From NCBI GenBank assembly GCA_035567895.1, contig DATMPC010000049.1, positions 91,410 through 155,409 of the forward strand: a stretch of DNA of 64,000 nt. The letters are read 5' to 3'. The position numbers and the translations under genes were made by a program. This document shows positions 9,262 through 17,844 of the stretch, in pieces. Every line of letters begins with the position of its first letter. Positions within the stretch are counted from its first letter, which is position 1. Source of the stretch: Terriglobales bacterium. GTDB taxonomy: Bacteria; Acidobacteriota; Terriglobia; Terriglobales; Acidobacteriaceae. The notes beneath the pieces are model-generated. The model searched no databases and had not been told where the DNA came from. It worked only from the letters and a program-made list of their open reading frames with translations.

Positions 9262-10044
9262 ATGATCGCCTTCGAGCACAAGCCGGGGCTGGTCGCCTAT
9301 CTCACGTGTGGCGATCCCGATCTCGCGACTACGCGCGCAGTGGCGCTAGCAGCCATCGACGCTGGCGCAGATGTCATCGAGTTGGGCGTACCGTTCAGCG
9401 ATCCCGTCGCCGATGGACCAGTGATTCAAAGGGCGAGCGAACGAGCGTTGCGCTTTGGGACGTCGCTCACGCAATGCATCGCTCTCGGAGCCGATCTCCG
9501 CAAAGCCCGTGCCAAAGCGGGACTGATCATTTTTTCCTACCTTAACCCAATCCTGCGCATTGGTGTCAGCTCGTTTGCGCAACAACTCGCCTCGGCCAGG
9601 ATTGACGGAGCACTGATCACCGACCTCACAATTGAGGAGGCGGACGAGTACATAGCGACGATGCGCGCTCACGATCTCGCGACGATATTTCTGGCAGCTC
9701 CGACTAGCACGGACGGTCGCCTGAAGGCCATCGCAGAGCTGTCTCGCGGCTTCGTCTACGCGGTCTCGCGAACCGGCATCACCGGCGAACAACAGCAGAT
9801 TGCCGCGGATGCCGCGCAATTAGTGATGCGTGTTCGCCGATTCAGCTCGTTGCCCGTCGCAGTCGGATTCGGGATCTCAAATACGACACAGTTTCAGGCC
9901 GTCGGCGAATTTGCCGATGCCGCGGTGATTGGCAGCGCAATCGTAACCATTATGGAGAAGCATGGGCGCAATTCCGCGGAGCCCGTGGCAAACTTTATCC
10001 GCGGACTGCGCGTCGAGAAGTCGGTCGCGCAGGCGGAGCGTTAA
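9262..10044 (+). CDS. trpA: Tryptophan synthase alpha subunit
   Basis: Cleaves indole-3-glycerol phosphate to indole for TrpB. IELGVPFSDPVADGP carries the catalytic Glu (residue 40) and Asp (residue 51); YAVSRTGITGE and VGFGIS are the phosphate-binding loops. The N-terminus is a little shorter than in enteric TrpA but starts right before the first strand (GLVAYLTCGDPD). The chorismate mutase gene begins 4 bp after its stop. Confidence 0.95.
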   Translation: MIAFEHKPGLVAYLTCGDPDLATTRAVALAAIDAGADVIELGVPFSDPVADGPVIQRASERALRFGTSLTQCIALGADLRKARAKAGLIIFSYLNPILRIGVSSFAQQLASARIDGALITDLTIEEADEYIATMRAHDLATIFLAAPTSTDGRLKAIAELSRGFVYAVSRTGITGEQQQIAADAAQLVMRVRRFSSLPVAVGFGISNTTQFQAVGEFADAAVIGSAIVTIMEKHGRNSAEPVANFIRGLRVEKSVAQAER

Positions 10045-10048
10045 CGAT

Positions 10049-10369
10049 ATGACCATAGAAGACTGGCGTAAGAAAATCGATGAGATGGACCTCAAGCTTG
10101 TTGAGCTGATCAACCAGCGCGCCGCAGCAGCGCGGGAGATCGGTAAGCTGAAGAACAACACAAATCTTCCCATTTACGAACCGGAGCGCGAAAAGAAAAT
10201 CCTCGAGGCAGTGAAGAGGGCTAATAAAGGTCCATTGCCTGACAGCGAGGTTCAGCACGTGTTTGAGCGAATTATCGACGTGATGCGCAAGCTGCAGCAG
10301 CAGGAGATCCACCGTAAGCAGACACCGTCTTCGGGCGAGACTGAGTTTGATTTGGAAGTGAACGAGTAG
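10049..10369 (+). CDS. Chorismate mutase, AroQ class
   Basis: A 106-residue all-helical protein. WRKKIDEMDLKLVELINQRA, then AREIGKLK and PEREKKILEAV, matches the AroQ fold with its conserved Arg/Lys active-site residues. It converts chorismate to prephenate, the branch towards phenylalanine and tyrosine. No signal peptide, so cytoplasmic. It sits 4 bp after trpA and 59 bp before a DAHP synthase; in several bacteria such a mutase associates with and regulates that synthase. The ~20 C-terminal residues are acidic and look disordered. Confidence 0.88.
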   Translation: MTIEDWRKKIDEMDLKLVELINQRAAAAREIGKLKNNTNLPIYEPEREKKILEAVKRANKGPLPDSEVQHVFERIIDVMRKLQQQEIHRKQTPSSGETEFDLEVNE

Positions 10370-10428
10370 TCACAGAAGTTGCCGGCGAGTCGCCGGAGCG
10401 AAAGAGTTTCGTAGGGGTTTTCAAGACA

Positions 10429-11445
10429 ATGATCATTGCCATGCAACCGGGCGCCAGTGAGCAGCAAATCGACAACGTGATTGAGCGCCTCGTAACTCGC
10501 GGATTTGAGGTACACCGCTCGACGGGCGAGCAGCAAACTGTACTGGGCGCTGTGGGCGCCAAGATAGATTTCGATATCCGCGAGATCGAATTGCTCGAGG
10601 CTGTACAGCAGGTTCACCGAATCAGCGCTCCATACAAGCTGGTTGGACGAACCTTTCGTCCTGACGGCACCATTGTTAAGTTTTCTAATGGCGTAAACAT
10701 CGGTGGAAGCGAAGTCGTAGTGATGGCCGGACCTTGTTCTGTCGAGTCGCGCGAGCAGCTCTTCGCGGCGGCGGAGCAAGTCGCAAAGGCGGGAGCGAAG
10801 TTTCTGCGCGGCGGCGCCTTCAAACCTCGCAGCTCGCCTTACTCTTTTCAAGGGATGGGAGTCGAAGGACTGAAACTGCTGCGAGAAGCCGGAGACCGTT
10901 ACAAGCTTCTCGTTGTCACCGAAGTGATGGAGATCGGACAGATCGAGCTCATGCTTCCTTATGTCGATATGTTTCAACTCGGCGCGCGCAACATGCAGAA
11001 CTTCAACCTTCTGCGCGAACTCGGAAAGATTCGCAAGCCGGTGCTGGTGAAGCGCGGAATCGCAGCGACTATCGAGGAACTCCTGCTCTCAGCCGAGTAC
11101 ATCCTGGCGGGCGGAAACTACGATGTGATCCTGTGCGAGCGCGGCATTCGCACCTTCGAAACCTACACCCGAAACACCATGGACATCTCAGCGATTCCGA
11201 TTGTGAAAAAACTCTCACATCTTCCTATGACCGCCGATCCGTCGCACGGCACCGGCCGCCGCGACAAAGTTGCACCGATGGCCCGCGCAGCGCTCGCTGC
11301 CGGCTGCGACGCCCTCCTGATCGAAGTCCATCCCGATCCAGAGAAGGCGCTTTCAGATGGCCCGCAATCTCTCTATCCCGCTCAATTCTCGCAGCTCATG
11401 GAAGAATTGCGAATGATTGCTCCGGCCGTAGGAAGAACCATCTAG
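10429..11445 (+). CDS. aroF: 3-deoxy-7-phosphoheptulonate (DAHP) synthase, type I-beta with N-terminal regulatory domain
   Basis: First enzyme of the shikimate pathway (PEP plus erythrose-4-phosphate). Residues 1-70 form the ferredoxin-like/ACT-like domain of Thermotoga-type enzymes, a known site of Tyr/Phe feedback control. The catalytic barrel has MAGPCSVES, FLRGGAFKPRSSPYSFQG, QLGARNMQNF, ILCERGIRTFE and TADPSHGTGRRD (metal ligand His). Directly preceded by the chorismate mutase gene, so aromatic precursor supply and branch-point enzymes are co-transcribed with trpCFBA. Confidence 0.95.
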   Translation: MIIAMQPGASEQQIDNVIERLVTRGFEVHRSTGEQQTVLGAVGAKIDFDIREIELLEAVQQVHRISAPYKLVGRTFRPDGTIVKFSNGVNIGGSEVVVMAGPCSVESREQLFAAAEQVAKAGAKFLRGGAFKPRSSPYSFQGMGVEGLKLLREAGDRYKLLVVTEVMEIGQIELMLPYVDMFQLGARNMQNFNLLRELGKIRKPVLVKRGIAATIEELLLSAEYILAGGNYDVILCERGIRTFETYTRNTMDISAIPIVKKLSHLPMTADPSHGTGRRDKVAPMARAALAAGCDALLIEVHPDPEKALSDGPQSLYPAQFSQLMEELRMIAPAVGRTI

Positions 11446-11454
11446 AAGAGCGAA

Positions 11455-11575
11455 CTCCCATTCGACTTCGCTCAGGGCAGGCTCCGGTCATGAAGGCAAC
11501 AAAGAGAGGTCACGAAGTTATTACTCCGTGACCCTTGCCGTTGCCTTCGTGACCTTCGTGTTCGCCTCGCGGGTT
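11455..11575. repeat. Imperfect inverted repeat after the aromatic operon
   Basis: AAGGCAAC (11493-11500) pairs with GTTGCCTT (11540-11547), and GGTCACGAAG pairs with CTCCGTGACC inside, giving an imperfect stem of ~24 bp with a short AT-rich loop. It is preceded by ACTTCGCTCAGGGCAGGC (11465-11482) and followed by further CTTCGTG units. Convergent genes end on both sides, so it may act as a bidirectional terminator; it also resembles dispersed intergenic repeats. Confidence 0.5.
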
Positions 11576-11580
11576 TTTCG

Positions 11581-13281
11581 TTATTTTCCCTTCTGCGTAG
11601 TCGCATCGATAAAACTCACAAAATCCTGCTTCATCTTCCCGTGCGACTGCGAATCGAGATAGACCATGTGTCCCGACTCGTACTGCGCATACGAGATGTT
11701 CTTGTGGTACTGCGGCGTGAGGTCGAGATGGTCCATGGTGTAGTCGGCGGCGGCGAATGGTGTAGCGAGATCGTAGTAGCCTTCCATCACTAACACCCGC
11801 AGGAACGGATTCTTCACGATAGCCTGACGCAGAGCCGAAGCCGTATCAGGATATCCGCCGCCAAAGCCTTCCACGCCGGCCCAACTCCAACGGAAGTTTC
11901 CTGATTGTTGCGCCGAGGTCCAGTAAGGCATGTCGGTCTTGTAGTTCAATTCACGGCGAACGTAATCGTTGAATACAGATGTAAATGGAGGTCCAGTTTG
12001 GGAACTGGTTGGATCGTAAAACGGCGTGTCCATGAATCCGTCAGGATCCGGACCAGTGTAGCGGCCATCAAGACGGCCAACGTGCAGCTTCTGATCCGAC
12101 AGAAGGTAATGGGTGAACGTGCGTACATCGATCCGCAAGTTCGCCCACTCGATGATCTCTTTGCTAAGACCGGTGTAGCGCGCCAGCTTGTCGACAACAT
12201 TCGCGTGCTCCTGCAGAGTGAGTGCATCGCCCTTATTTAGCGCGGCCCAGTATTCTCCCTGCGCCCAGTCGCGCGCCTCCTGCGCGGCTTTTTTCACGTC
12301 AGACTGCAGATCGGCAGGCAGCCTTTTGTGATAGCCAGCGATCCAGGTGAAGCTGGGAAGTATGAGTGGGTAGGGAACATCGTTGGTCTTGGCAAACTCC
12401 AGCGTCTCAAAGCTGAGTACCGTAGAAAGCAGGACGATTCCGTTGAACGAGATGCCTCGGTTAGCCAGATATCCGGCGATTCCCGCTGAACGCGTAGTTC
12501 CGTAGCTCTCGCCGAATAAATACAGCGGTGACGACCAGCGTTCGTTGCGAGTTAAGTAAAGACGAATGAATTCTCCGAAAGCCTCGATGTCGCCGCGCAT
12601 GTTCCAGAATTTGCGCGCAGCAGCCGTGTCGGCCGGACGGCTCCAACCTGTTCCAATCGCGTCAACCATCACGATGTCGGTTTTGTCGAGCGGAGTGTTG
12701 GCGTTGTCTTCGAGACGGTACGGGGCTGCTGGCATCCATCCTTGTGGCTGCAGTACAACTTTGCGTGGTCCGAGCGCACCCATGTGCAGCCAGATCGACG
12801 CCGATCCCGGTCCGCCGTTGAATGAGAATGTTAGCGGCCGCGTGGTTGGATCGCTGCCGTCGAGCGTGTATGCAACGTAAAACATCGCGGCTTCGATCTT
12901 GCCTTCAGCGTCCTTGATCGGCAGACGGCCTGCCGTAGCTGTGTATCGCAGCTCCCGTCCACCGACGCGAATGCTATGGCGAGTCACGACGGGCGACCCT
13001 TCGCTTACGTCGAAGTGCATGGGACGAAGCTGTTGTCCATCCCCTCCCTCGGACGGCTCAGTCCGCGCTGGAGTTGACTGCGTAGTTGCAGGCGCCTGTT
13101 CGGCCTGCGGAGTCCGTGCTGTACGTGGCTCCTGACTCTGTGGTGGCTGTTCAGTTGGAGTCTGAGTGGCCGGCGTGTTTGGCGGCGGTGTTCGTTCAGT
13201 CCGTTGACGTGGCGGACTTGATTGTTGTCCAAAAGCGAGAAGGGAAATCAAAACTGCTGGGACTAAAGCCAGCTTTCGCAT
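11581..13281 (-). CDS. Secreted serine carboxypeptidase-like protein (peptidase S10)
   Basis: A 566-residue exported protein: signal peptide MRKLALVPAVLISLLAFGQ, then a ~75-residue Pro/Thr/Gln-rich linker. The alpha/beta hydrolase has FSFNGGPGSASIWLHMG (oxyanion region), MVDAIGTGWSRP, LFGESYGTTR with the nucleophile Ser, MEGYYDLATPFAAADY with the acid Asp and ESGHMVY with the His. This order is that of S10 carboxypeptidases. Likely periplasmic or extracellular peptide degradation. It is convergent with the aromatic operon and divergent from the Rid gene. Confidence 0.92.
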   Translation of the reverse strand: MRKLALVPAVLISLLAFGQQSSPPRQRTERTPPPNTPATQTPTEQPPQSQEPRTARTPQAEQAPATTQSTPARTEPSEGGDGQQLRPMHFDVSEGSPVVTRHSIRVGGRELRYTATAGRLPIKDAEGKIEAAMFYVAYTLDGSDPTTRPLTFSFNGGPGSASIWLHMGALGPRKVVLQPQGWMPAAPYRLEDNANTPLDKTDIVMVDAIGTGWSRPADTAAARKFWNMRGDIEAFGEFIRLYLTRNERWSSPLYLFGESYGTTRSAGIAGYLANRGISFNGIVLLSTVLSFETLEFAKTNDVPYPLILPSFTWIAGYHKRLPADLQSDVKKAAQEARDWAQGEYWAALNKGDALTLQEHANVVDKLARYTGLSKEIIEWANLRIDVRTFTHYLLSDQKLHVGRLDGRYTGPDPDGFMDTPFYDPTSSQTGPPFTSVFNDYVRRELNYKTDMPYWTSAQQSGNFRWSWAGVEGFGGGYPDTASALRQAIVKNPFLRVLVMEGYYDLATPFAAADYTMDHLDLTPQYHKNISYAQYESGHMVYLDSQSHGKMKQDFVSFIDATTQKGK

Positions 13282-13387
13282 CTAGTGCACCTCGCATTTT
13301 TGCGTCAGTTTACGAAGACTGGGCATTTTAACAGTGTGAGGGCATGCGCGTGGATGTTGCGTGCCCGCTTCTTTTTGCGGAGGAAAC

Positions 13388-13783
13388 TTGAACACGAAGG
13401 ACGAGAGACGTTACGTCAATCTGCCAAACCGGCGAGGAAATCTGCCATTCAGCGATGCTGTCATTAGCGGTGACACTATCTACATCGCAGGACGCATCGG
13501 ATTTAAGCCAGGGACGATTCAAGTCCCGGACGATCCCGCCGAGGAAGCTCGACACATGCTCGATGGCGTGCGTTCTGTGCTCAGAGAGTCAGGTTCAGAG
13601 ATGAAGGATCTGGTATACGTTCAGATCTTCTGTTCGGACGTCTCGCTCTTCGACACGTTCAATCAGGTTTACCGCCAGTACTTTTCCGGAGATCTTCCGG
13701 CTCGCGCCTTCATCGGCTCAGGCCCATTGTTGTTCGGAGCTAGATTCGAGTTCATCGGCACTGCAGTCAGGCAATCGAAGTAA
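13388..13783 (+). CDS. RidA/YjgF family protein
   Basis: A chorismate-mutase-like alpha+beta protein: FSDAVISGDTIYIAGRIG, the helix EEARHMLDGVRSVLRESG, DLVYVQIFCSDVSLFDTFNQVY and PARAFIGSGPLLFGARFEF. The family deaminates reactive enamine/imine intermediates or has diverged roles; the usual Arg of RidA near the C-terminus (xxR-xx-VxV) is only weakly represented by GARFEF. I chose the TTG at 13388 because GGAGGAAA lies 5-6 bp upstream; no ATG is better placed. Confidence 0.8.
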   Translation: MNTKDERRYVNLPNRRGNLPFSDAVISGDTIYIAGRIGFKPGTIQVPDDPAEEARHMLDGVRSVLRESGSEMKDLVYVQIFCSDVSLFDTFNQVYRQYFSGDLPARAFIGSGPLLFGARFEFIGTAVRQSK

Positions 13784-13902
13784 AGCTGATGACGTGATGC
13801 CAGAAGAAGCGTTTCGAAGTGCGTTTCTCCGTTCTTGCGAACGCAAAGGACGCTTTCGTCCAAAGCTGCAATAATAGTCGGTTTCTTCCGGAGCATTCGA
13901 AG

Positions 13903-15681
13903 ATGCCGAGAATCTTCCTCATCGTTTGCACGATCATGTTGGGGGTCACCATGCAGGCACAACAGAAAGAGTCCGCGAGCACAGCTAAGTCTTCGCGGAG
14001 TACAAACGGGAACGCAACCAAATTCCCCGATGCCGCGAAACTCAAGCAGATGGCCGCGCGCTTTGCCCCGACGCCGCTCGATGTGAATGTCAGCGGATTG
14101 AGCGATGGTGACCAGAAGGCTCTTGTGAAGCTGATACAAGCGAGCCGCCTGATTAACGACATCTTCCTTACGCAGCTCTGGTCGGGCAATCACGCCGAGC
14201 TTGCCAAGCTTGAAAAGGACAAATCGGAGCTGGGACGCGAGCGTCTTCATTATTTCTGGATCAACAAAAGTCCGTGGTCAGAGATTGATGGACACGCTGC
14301 TTTCGTTCCCGGAGTGCCGCCGAAGAAACTGCCAGGTGCGAACTTCTATCCCGAGGACATGACGAAAGCGGAATTCGAGTCCTGGACAAAGGGTCTCCCC
14401 GCAGATCAGCGCGAGCAGGCGGAAGGCTTCTTTACTGTGATTCGACGCAACGCATCGCGCAAACTCACGATCGTGTCTTACAGCCAGGAATATCGCGCCG
14501 ATCTGGAACGTGCGGCAGCGCTGCTGAAGGAAGCCGCTGCGCTCACCGATAACGCAACTCTCAAGAAGTTCCTTGAGACGCGTGCAGCAGCATTCCTCTC
14601 CAACGACTATTACGAGAGCGACCTGGCATGGATGGACTTGGATGCTCCCCTCGACATCACGGTCGGTCCTTACGAAACCTATAACGACGAAATCTTCGGC
14701 TACAAGGCGGCGTACGAGGCATACGTAAATGTCCGCGACGAGCAGGAGTCGGCGAAGTTGGCTTCGTTTTCTGAAAATCTGCAGGAGATCGAGAACAACC
14801 TTCCTGAAGACCCGCAATACCGGAATCCCAAACTGGGAGCGTCGTCACCGATCCGCGTCGTGAACCAGGTCTTTTCGGCGGGCGACGGAAACCACGGCGT
14901 GCAGACCGCAGCCTACAATCTTCCCAACGACGATCGCGTGATTCAGCAGAAGGGAAGCAAGCGCGTAATGCTGAAGAACGTGCAGGAGGCGAAGTTTCGC
15001 AGCGTTCTGCAGCCGATTGCTGCAGAGGTGCTGCCTGAGGCAGATCGTCAGTATCTCGACTTCGAGTCGTTCTTCACCCACATTCTTGCGCACGAGCTTA
15101 CCCACGGGATTGGACCGCACCAGATCACGATCAACGGTCGCAGTACCAATCCGCGGCTCGAGCTGAAGGAACTCTACAGCGCGATCGAAGAAGCCAAGGC
15201 CGACATCACAGGATTGTTCGCTCTGCAATTCCTGATGGACCACGACAGCCCCAGCGTTTCCCACGGTGAAGACGCCGAGCGCAAACTCTACACGACATTT
15301 CTCGCTTCATCATTCCGCACATTACGGTTCGGGCTGAAGGAGGCTCACGCGCGCGGCATGGCGATTCAGGTGAATTATCTGCTGGACAAAGGTGGTTTCA
15401 GGGCTAATCCGGACGGAACGTTTGCGGTTGACTTCAGCAAAATCAAGCAGGCCGTAAGCGATCTGGATCGGGAGTTCCTCACCATCGAGGCCACAGGAGA
15501 CTACGTACGCGCAAAGAAGATGCTGGACACGCTTGGGGTGATTCGTCCCGAGGTGCAGCGCGCCCTCGACCGGCTCACGCATATTCCCACGGACATCGAG
15601 CCAATCTTCGTGACCGCGAATCGCATCGCGCCACCACAAGCAAACGAGCCGGGAGCTGAGCCGGCGACGCTGAGGCACTGA
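13903..15681 (+). CDS. Exported dipeptidyl-peptidase III-like metallopeptidase (M49-related)
   Basis: About 592 residues. The ATG at 13903 gives a clean signal peptide (MPRIFLIVCTIMLGVTMQAQ); the open frame reaches back to 13819. HELTHG at residues 397-402 and EEAKAD at about 429-434 form a zinc site arranged as in the DPP III family, which has HEXXGH and EEXXAE; here the motif is the shorter HEXXH form. The rest (YETYNDEIFGYKAAYEA) also matches that family. Probably periplasmic zinc peptidase; the substrate is unknown. tyrA follows after 13 bp and may be cotranscribed. Confidence 0.82.
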   Translation: MPRIFLIVCTIMLGVTMQAQQKESASTAKSSRSTNGNATKFPDAAKLKQMAARFAPTPLDVNVSGLSDGDQKALVKLIQASRLINDIFLTQLWSGNHAELAKLEKDKSELGRERLHYFWINKSPWSEIDGHAAFVPGVPPKKLPGANFYPEDMTKAEFESWTKGLPADQREQAEGFFTVIRRNASRKLTIVSYSQEYRADLERAAALLKEAAALTDNATLKKFLETRAAAFLSNDYYESDLAWMDLDAPLDITVGPYETYNDEIFGYKAAYEAYVNVRDEQESAKLASFSENLQEIENNLPEDPQYRNPKLGASSPIRVVNQVFSAGDGNHGVQTAAYNLPNDDRVIQQKGSKRVMLKNVQEAKFRSVLQPIAAEVLPEADRQYLDFESFFTHILAHELTHGIGPHQITINGRSTNPRLELKELYSAIEEAKADITGLFALQFLMDHDSPSVSHGEDAERKLYTTFLASSFRTLRFGLKEAHARGMAIQVNYLLDKGGFRANPDGTFAVDFSKIKQAVSDLDREFLTIEATGDYVRAKKMLDTLGVIRPEVQRALDRLTHIPTDIEPIFVTANRIAPPQANEPGAEPATLRH

Positions 15682-15694
15682 GCCGATTCCCAAA

Positions 15695-16555
15695 ATGATC
15701 AAGCAAGTCACAATCGTCGGCACTGGTCTCATCGGCGGATCGCTGGGGTTGTGTTTGCGCCATAAGGGCATCCGAGTCATCGGCTCCGACAAGCAGCGTG
15801 TGCTGGCAAAAGCCGAGCAGATGGGAGCCATCGACACGGGCGTTGAAAATCCTGCGCGAGCCTGCGTTGGCAGCGACATAGTAATTCTTGCGGCGAATGT
15901 GGGCGGGATCATTGATTCAATTGAGAACCTTGGGCCCATGCTTCCGCGAAATGTGCTGCTCACAGATGTGGGTAGTACCAAAGTCGAGATTGTTAAGCGT
16001 GCGCGATCTGTCTTCGGTGCCAGCGCGAATTCGCGATTCCTTGGTGGCCATCCCATGTCGGGCAAGGAGCATTCCGGGATCGAGAACGCCGATCGCGCTT
16101 TGTTCTCAGGCTCAACGTGGATCTTTACAGTGGACGGAGAAAACGTCGGCGATCTGGCTCACGAGTACATCACGCTGATTGCGTCGCTCAACACGCATAT
16201 CATTCATCTCTCCGCGGAGCAGCACGATCGCCTGGTGGCATGGACCAGTCACCTGCCGCAGATGCTCTCAACGGCCTTCGCTGCCACACTTCAGGACGAG
16301 GCGGAGTTGGAACAGAAAGCCCACGTCACACGAAAGCAGATGCAAGAGGTCGGTGGGCGCGCCCTGCGCGAGATGACCCGCATAGCCGCAAGCCCGTATT
16401 CCATGTGGCGCGATATCGCGTTGACCAACGCTGGAAATATTGAAGACGCGCTTCTAAAGCTGGAGCAGCGGCTAACCCACATCCGAGAAAATCTACGCAC
16501 GCCCGAGCTGCGTGCAGAGTTCGAGCGCGCAGCACGATTTAAGAAGCCGGACTAA
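15695..16555 (+). CDS. tyrA: Prephenate dehydrogenase
   Basis: NAD(P)-dependent oxidative decarboxylation of prephenate for tyrosine synthesis. The Rossmann start VTIVGTGLIGGSLGLCLR, LTDVGSTK, FLGGHPMSGKEHSGIENA and the helical domain with AWTSHLPQMLSTAFA are diagnostic. The length (286 residues) is that of a monofunctional TyrA with no ACT or mutase domain, consistent with the separate chorismate mutase at 10049. An inverted-repeat element begins on the base after its TAA. Confidence 0.93.
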   Translation: MIKQVTIVGTGLIGGSLGLCLRHKGIRVIGSDKQRVLAKAEQMGAIDTGVENPARACVGSDIVILAANVGGIIDSIENLGPMLPRNVLLTDVGSTKVEIVKRARSVFGASANSRFLGGHPMSGKEHSGIENADRALFSGSTWIFTVDGENVGDLAHEYITLIASLNTHIIHLSAEQHDRLVAWTSHLPQMLSTAFAATLQDEAELEQKAHVTRKQMQEVGGRALREMTRIAASPYSMWRDIALTNAGNIEDALLKLEQRLTHIRENLRTPELRAEFERAARFKKPD

Positions 16556-16695
16556 CCACGGAGACACGGAGGCACGGAGAAAACCAAGCGGAAGTCGGTT
16601 TGCGGCGCTTGTGCTAACTATAGGGCTCAGAACGATCCTTGAAGTCACTTTGGCCGAACGAATCCGGTTTTCTCCGTGCCTCCGTGCCTCCGTGG
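16556..16695. repeat. 140-bp inverted-repeat element (MITE-like)
   Basis: The left arm 16556-16585 (starting CCACGGAGACACGGAGGCAC) and the right arm 16666-16695 are inverted copies matching at 29 of 30 positions. The arms are themselves made of (G)CACGGAG units. The 80-bp core has no reading frame of note. It starts directly after the tyrA stop and ends 30 bp before scoA. It could be a miniature mobile element or a REP-like hairpin; no transposase is visible. Confidence 0.75.
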
Positions 16696-16725
16696 TGAAA
16701 AGGCTTTTGATATTCTGCGGAATCC

Positions 16726-17421
16726 ATGAACAAAGTTTTCGCAAACGCTGACGAGGCGATCTTCGACATCCAGGACGGAGCCACCGTGATGTTTGGCGGC
16801 TTCGGATTGTGTGGTATTCCAGAGAATTTGATTGCGGCGATGGTGCGCCGCGGGGTGAAGAACCTCACTACCATCAGCAATAACGTTGGCGTCGATCACT
16901 GGGGATTAGGGCTGCTGCTCGAGGCTGGTCAGATCAAGCGACATATTGGAACGTATGTTGGCGAGAACAAGTTTCTGGAAGACCTGGTTCTGACAAAGAA
17001 ACTCGATCTCGAGCTCGTGCCGCAGGGAACGTTTGCCGAGCGCATCCGCGCGGGAGGCGCCGGCATTCCGGCTTTCTTCACTCCAACCGGAGTCGGAACA
17101 GTGGTTGCAGAAGGGAAGGAGACACGCGACTTCGATGGCCGGACTTATGTAATGGAGCGGGGACTCACCGCAGACTTCGCACTGATCAAGGCATGGAAGG
17201 GTGACAAGTGGGGAAACCTACTTTTTCGGAAGACCTCGCGTAACTTTTCTCCCATGATGGCGACTGCCGCCAAGGTGACGATTGTTGAAGTGGAAGAGTT
17301 GGTAGAGGTGGGCGAAATCGATCCTGACCAGGTGATGACGCCGAGCATTTACGTGAAGCGCATTTTCGAGGGAAAGGATTACGAGAAACGCATCGAGCGC
17401 AGAACGGTTCGGAAGAAGTAG
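16726..17421 (+). CDS. scoA: 3-oxoacid CoA-transferase subunit A
   Basis: 231 residues, the normal size of the alpha subunit. GATVMFGGFGLCGIPENLI (CoA-binding glycine-rich region), TTISNNVGVDHWGLGLLLE, GTYVGENKF and FFTPTGVGTVVAEGKE are diagnostic of succinyl-CoA:3-oxoacid CoA-transferase (SCOT) alpha. It works with the beta subunit at 17845 to activate acetoacetate. The last codons and stop lie in GTAGAGACGCAGCA (17418-17431), half of the palindrome found intact at 21330. Confidence 0.93.
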   Translation: MNKVFANADEAIFDIQDGATVMFGGFGLCGIPENLIAAMVRRGVKNLTTISNNVGVDHWGLGLLLEAGQIKRHIGTYVGENKFLEDLVLTKKLDLELVPQGTFAERIRAGGAGIPAFFTPTGVGTVVAEGKETRDFDGRTYVMERGLTADFALIKAWKGDKWGNLLFRKTSRNFSPMMATAAKVTIVEVEELVEVGEIDPDQVMTPSIYVKRIFEGKDYEKRIERRTVRKK

Positions 17422-17534
17422 AGACGCAGCATTGTGCGGGGTTGCCTAAACTGGCACTGTGCTTGGACAACGGCGCTGTCTTGGCGGGAGTTAAGTTGGG
17501 CAGGTTGCAGCACGGTGCGTTTCTACACGAAGAA

Positions 17535-17810
17535 TCAACACTTGCCGCGCACGGTGACTAGCAGCACGACATTGAAGGCTACGCCGAGGGTAGTGAAAAC
17601 GAATGTTGCAATCCACAAAGCGCGATCTGTCAGCGTGCGTGGGACGCGAATGCGAATTGCGAGCAGGACGAATTGGAGAACTAAAAGCAAGATTGCGGGA
17701 CGCTGAAAGCGGCAATACAGTTCCACGGCAGGCAACAGCGTTAGAGAGAAAAAGAACAAGACCACAGCAACGGCAAGAAACAACAGGGTAGTCCCTTGTG
17801 AGTTGCGCAT
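17535..17810 (-). CDS. Small membrane protein, unknown
   Basis: 91 residues with three hydrophobic segments (LLFLAVAVVLFFFSLTLLP, AILLLVLQFVLLAIRI, WIATFVFTTLGVAFNVVLLV). Antisense to the spacer between the two CoA-transferase subunits. Starting at the ATG at 17810 keeps it inside the spacer; an in-frame ATG at 17846 would share a CATG with the scoB start. No clear ribosome-binding site. I recognise no family. It is credible because of the regular transmembrane pattern, but it may not be expressed. Confidence 0.5.
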   Translation of the reverse strand: MRNSQGTTLLFLAVAVVLFFFSLTLLPAVELYCRFQRPAILLLVLQFVLLAIRIRVPRTLTDRALWIATFVFTTLGVAFNVVLLVTVRGKC

Positions 17811-17844
17811 TGCATCGATTGTACTGAGGCCATAATTACCTGAC

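Noticed and set aside
13669..14817. Minus-strand open frames of 140-193 codons
   Set aside because: Antisense to the Rid and DPP III-like genes; no recognisable motif.
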